Below, one piece after another: positions 61,715 through 64,000 of a stretch of DNA of 64,000 bases; position 1 is the first letter of the stretch; every line of letters starts with the position of its first letter. The notes beneath the pieces were generated by a model, which searched no databases, was not told the origin of the DNA, and saw only the letters and a program-made list of their open reading frames with translations. The position numbers and the translations under genes are program-made. Origin of the DNA: JAGSPQ01 sp038206395 (lineage in GTDB: Bacteria; Myxococcota; Myxococcia; Myxococcales; Myxococcaceae); assembly GCA_038206395.1 (NCBI GenBank), contig JBBRAX010000008.1:101582-165581 (forward strand), in the 5' to 3' direction.

Positions 61715-62370
61715 GGGCGGCGGCGCTTCTTCTCTGTCTGGGGGGCTGCGCGACAGTGACGCCGATGCAGACCGCCTCGGTGGTCGACGACGGCACCTGG
61801 CGGCTCGGCGGGCAGGTCTCGACCGCGGGCTACTGCGGCTCGTTCACCGGCAACCCCCTGGACTGCAGCGAGTACCCCGACGGCATCCCGATTCCCGAGG
61901 TGCGGCTCGACGCGCGCCGCGGCATTCAGGGCGGCGCCGACCTCGGGCTCTCCGTTCAGATCGCGACCCAGGCGCTGTCGCCCGAACGGCCGCTGCAGCT
62001 GGGCCTCGCGCTCGAGGCGAAGCACGAGCTCGTCTCGACGGAGCAGCACGTGCTGTCGATCGATGTGCTCGGCGCCGCGGCGTTCGCTGCGCGCCCGAAG
62101 CTCGCGGCGACCGCGCAGGCCGAGTGGGCGCTGACCCTGCTCTACGGTCGCAAGACGGCGCGGTTCGAGTTCGTCGTCGGCGCCTCGCTGTCGCAGCGCA
62201 TCGCCTTCAAAGGCCCGATCACCGAACGCATCGGCTTCACGCTGGGGATGTACCGGCGTGCGCCAGCCGGCTGGGCGCTGCAGCTGGGATACGTCGGCCA
62301 GCCGTCGCGCTTCGACGTCGGAGCGATTCAGCTTCAGTACGGCCTCTTCTGGGACTTCCCCGGCGCCTGA
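61711..62370 (+). CDS. Lipoprotein with beta-barrel-like body
   Basis: A 219-residue lipoprotein: VRAAALLLCLGGCATV has the LGGC lipobox. The GTG start overlaps the stop of the esterase (GTGA), so the genes are coupled. The mature part alternates hydrophobic strands (ALEAKHELVSTEQHVLSID, ARFEFVVGASLSQRIAF, WALQLGYVGQPSRF) and ends in the aromatic FWDFPGA, as in small outer-membrane barrels. Function unknown. Intact and of usual length for such proteins. Confidence 0.7.
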   Translation: MRAAALLLCLGGCATVTPMQTASVVDDGTWRLGGQVSTAGYCGSFTGNPLDCSEYPDGIPIPEVRLDARRGIQGGADLGLSVQIATQALSPERPLQLGLALEAKHELVSTEQHVLSIDVLGAAAFAARPKLAATAQAEWALTLLYGRKTARFEFVVGASLSQRIAFKGPITERIGFTLGMYRRAPAGWALQLGYVGQPSRFDVGAIQLQYGLFWDFPGA

Positions 62371-62454
62371 GGTCACTTCTTTGGCGCGGGAACCAGTGCG
62401 AACGGTCGACAGGCCTTGAATTTTTGCCGGGCCCGCTGCGTCGGGGGATCACCG

Positions 62455-64000
62455 ATGATCCTGAAATCGCGACTGATGGTGGGGGCGCTGTTGTTGAGCT
62501 CGGGGTGCGCGCACAGCGTGTACACCGAGGTCGAATCCGAAGGGTACGTCGAGGTCCATTCGACGCTTCCGGACGCGTACGTCGAGGTCGACGCCTTTCC
62601 GTACGTCAGCGACGAGTACTTCTACGAAGACGACGTCTACTACTACCCGGTCGCCACGAACGTTTACGTGCAGACCGAGGTGTACGTAATCATCAACGGC
62701 GAGCGCTGCGTTCGCCACGTGGGTCGCGACCCGTACGAGGCCCGCCCTCCGATTGCGTACTCGTACGGTTACGGCGACCGGCCCCGGCGCCATGCTCCGG
62801 TTCGCGCGTACTCGGTCAAGCGGTACGATCACCACCGCGATCGCGAGCTCGCCAACAACGTCCCGCCTCGAGGCCGCGACTTCGACGCCCGGCCGCCTCC
62901 GGGCCGCGACTTCGACCGCACCCCGCCTTCGGGCCGGGATCAGTCTCCGCCTGCCGGCCGCGGAAGGGATCAGCCGCCTCCCGGAAGCGACCCCCGTTCA
63001 TCCCGAGAGCAGTCGAGGGATGAGCAGCCTCCGAGCCGCGGAACCGATCAACGCCTGCAGCGCGAGCGCGCGGAAGCCGAGCGCCTCCGCAACGAAGAGA
63101 ACCTCCGTCGCGGTGAGACCGAGCGCCTGCAGCGCGAACGTGCCGAGTCCGAGCGCGTCCGCAACGATGAGAACACCCGCCGCGGCGAAGCCGAACGCCT
63201 GCAGCGCGAGCGCGCCGAATCCGAACGGCTGCAGCGCGATGAGATGGGCCGCCGCGGTGAAGCCGAACGCCTGCAGCGCGAACGCGCCGAATCCGAACGG
63301 CTGCAGCGCGATGAGACGGGCCGCCGCGGTGAAGCTGAACGCCTGAAGCGCGAACGTGCCGAATCCGAACGGCTGCAGCGCGAAGAGACGGGCCGCCGTG
63401 GTGAAGCCGAACGCCTGCAGCGCGAACGTGCCGAATCCGAACGGCTGCAGCGCGAAGAGATGGGCCGCCGCGCCGAGAACGAGCGAGCCCAGGCCGAGCG
63501 TGCACAGCGGGAGGCGCAGCTGCGCGAGGTCGATCGGCGTCAGGCTGAACGTGCCCAGCAAGAGCTGCTCGCCCGCGAAGCGCAGCAGCGCGAGTTCAGC
63601 CGGATTCAGATCGAGCGTTCCCAGCGCGAGCTGCAGGCACGCGAGAACGAACGCGCCCAGCGCGAGTCGCAGGCCCGCGAGGTACAGCAGCGTGAAGCTG
63701 ACCGTGCCCAGGCCGAACGCGCCCAGCGCGAAGCGCAGGCCCGCGAGAACGAACGGGCGCAGCGTGAAAATCAACAGCGCGAAAATCAACAGCGCGAAAA
63801 CCAGCAGCGCGAAGCGAACCGCGTGCAGGCCGAGCGCGCGCAGCGCGAAGCCCAGGCCCGAGAGAACGAGCGCGCCCAGCGTGAGAACCAGCAGCGTGAG
63901 AACCAGCAGCGTGAGAACCAGCAGCGTGAGAACCAGCAGCGTGAGAACCAGCAGCGTGAGAACCAGCAGCGTGAGAACCAGCAGCGTGAGAACCAGCAGC
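62455..64000 (+). CDS. Partial repeat-rich lipoprotein running off the window
   Basis: Open from ATG 62455 to the window end with no stop, 515 complete codons. A GGGGGA ribosome-binding site lies about 8 bases before the ATG. The signal ends in SSGC (Cys 18). Residues 19-120 are rich in Tyr, Asp and Val (VSDEYFYEDDVYYYP), then Pro/Arg/Gly (RGRD, PPG) to about 190. From residue 195 a long charged helix begins: six 24-residue units like GEAERLQRERAESERLQR, then irregular AQRE/ARENE segments, then RENQQ pentapeptides. It may form a long single alpha-helix or coiled coil extending from the membrane. The 3' end, and so its length, is unknown. Confidence 0.9.
   Translation, partial: MILKSRLMVGALLLSSGCAHSVYTEVESEGYVEVHSTLPDAYVEVDAFPYVSDEYFYEDDVYYYPVATNVYVQTEVYVIINGERCVRHVGRDPYEARPPIAYSYGYGDRPRRHAPVRAYSVKRYDHHRDRELANNVPPRGRDFDARPPPGRDFDRTPPSGRDQSPPAGRGRDQPPPGSDPRSSREQSRDEQPPSRGTDQRLQRERAEAERLRNEENLRRGETERLQRERAESERVRNDENTRRGEAERLQRERAESERLQRDEMGRRGEAERLQRERAESERLQRDETGRRGEAERLKRERAESERLQREETGRRGEAERLQRERAESERLQREEMGRRAENERAQAERAQREAQLREVDRRQAERAQQELLAREAQQREFSRIQIERSQRELQARENERAQRESQAREVQQREADRAQAERAQREAQARENERAQRENQQRENQQRENQQREANRVQAERAQREAQARENERAQRENQQRENQQRENQQRENQQRENQQRENQQRENQQRENQQ
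63037..63468 (+). repeat. 72-bp in-frame tandem repeat (six units)
   Basis: Units begin at 63037, 63109, 63181, 63253, 63325 and 63397, each 72 bases. The first two are diverged and the last four are nearly identical. They encode the 24-residue helical repeat of the terminal lipoprotein (GEAERLQRERAESERLQR plus D/E-E-M/T-GRR). The period is a multiple of three, so copy number can change without frameshift. Confidence 0.9.
63763..63807 (+). repeat. Three diverged 15-bp units (RENQQ)
   Basis: Three consecutive 15-base units encode RENQQ with different codons from the later array: CGTGAAAATCAACAG, CGCGAAAATCAACAG and CGCGAAAACCAGCAG. They appear to be an older version of the unit and lie about 70 bases before the perfect array. 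Confidence 0.85.
63880..64000 (+). repeat. Perfect 15-bp tandem array CGTGAGAACCAGCAG, open at the window end
   Basis: Eight identical units from 63880 to 63999, and the last base starts a ninth. All are in frame and encode Arg-Glu-Asn-Gln-Gln. Perfect identity, against the diverged units at 63763, points to recent expansion. The array continues beyond the window. Confidence 0.95.

Noticed and set aside
62998..63789. Hydrophobic Leu/Ala-rich minus-strand frame of 263 codons
   Set aside because: Mirror of the charged repeat region; hydrophobicity is an artefact of the antisense codons.
63880..64000. Possible CRISPR array
   Set aside because: Units are contiguous with no spacers and in frame with a coding sequence.

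Overview
The window reads as an ordinary stretch of chromosome from a high-GC, Gram-negative predatory or soil-type bacterium, most likely a myxobacterium (Myxococcota, Cystobacterineae-like). Supporting signs are very high G+C with strong third-position bias, many lipoproteins, two C-termini of the MYXO-CTERM kind (Cys, hydrophobic stretch, Arg cluster), repeated Asp-Ala-Gly (DAG) linkers in secreted proteins, paired lipoproteins with ASH-type repeats, and a trypsin-like protease with a Cys-rich tail. No rRNA, tRNA, CRISPR array, intact insertion sequence or prophage was seen.

Layout. 0-2.5 kb (+): two exported proteins and a small cytochrome c. 2.5-23 kb (-): eleven closely packed colinear genes. 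Reading in the direction of transcription they are a TetR regulator with a tripartite RND efflux pump (MFP, RND, TolC), a VIT/VWA/TPR/DUF2135 secreted protein, a crotonase, thrA-thrB-thrC (homoserine and threonine synthesis) and gltB-gltD (glutamate synthase). 23-34 kb (mixed): SDR, PilZ protein, O-methyltransferase, UvrD/HelD-like helicase, trypsin-like protease, TlpA-like thioredoxin, a Zn-ribbon SDR with no catalytic Tyr, a GreA-C-like protein and a UPF0489 protein. 34-45.4 kb (-): a very large secreted hydrolase ending in an SGNH esterase, a transglutaminase-like protein, an acyl-CoA dehydrogenase, a CapK/PaaK-like adenylating enzyme, a Gly-rich protein, a DUF952 protein and two ASH-repeat lipoproteins. 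45.4-52.5 kb: an exported six-repeat propeller protein, an unusual intergenic repeat/hairpin element, argG with a Kef-type antiporter, a translationally coupled FHA-MBL pair and a 55-residue small gene. 52.5-64 kb: a SWIM/SNF2 helicase, several lipoproteins, two neighbouring decayed genes (AIF-like reductase and pirin), a Bcp peroxiredoxin, a Kelch-type lipoprotein, an esterase, and a lipoprotein that runs off the end with long 72-bp and 15-bp in-frame tandem repeats.

How the genes work together. The clearest physiological units are amino-acid synthesis (thrABC plus gltBD, where glutamate feeds the aminotransferase steps; argG separately) and the self-contained regulator-plus-efflux operon. 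The rest is mostly envelope and secreted proteins typical of myxobacteria. I did not find a convincing new multi-gene system. The most unusual items are the repeat-rich terminal lipoprotein, the TTCGATCGAA/hairpin element at 46.8 kb, the paired deletion pseudogenes at 56.4-57.9 kb, the Tyr-less Zn-ribbon SDR and the thrABC-gltBD gene order.
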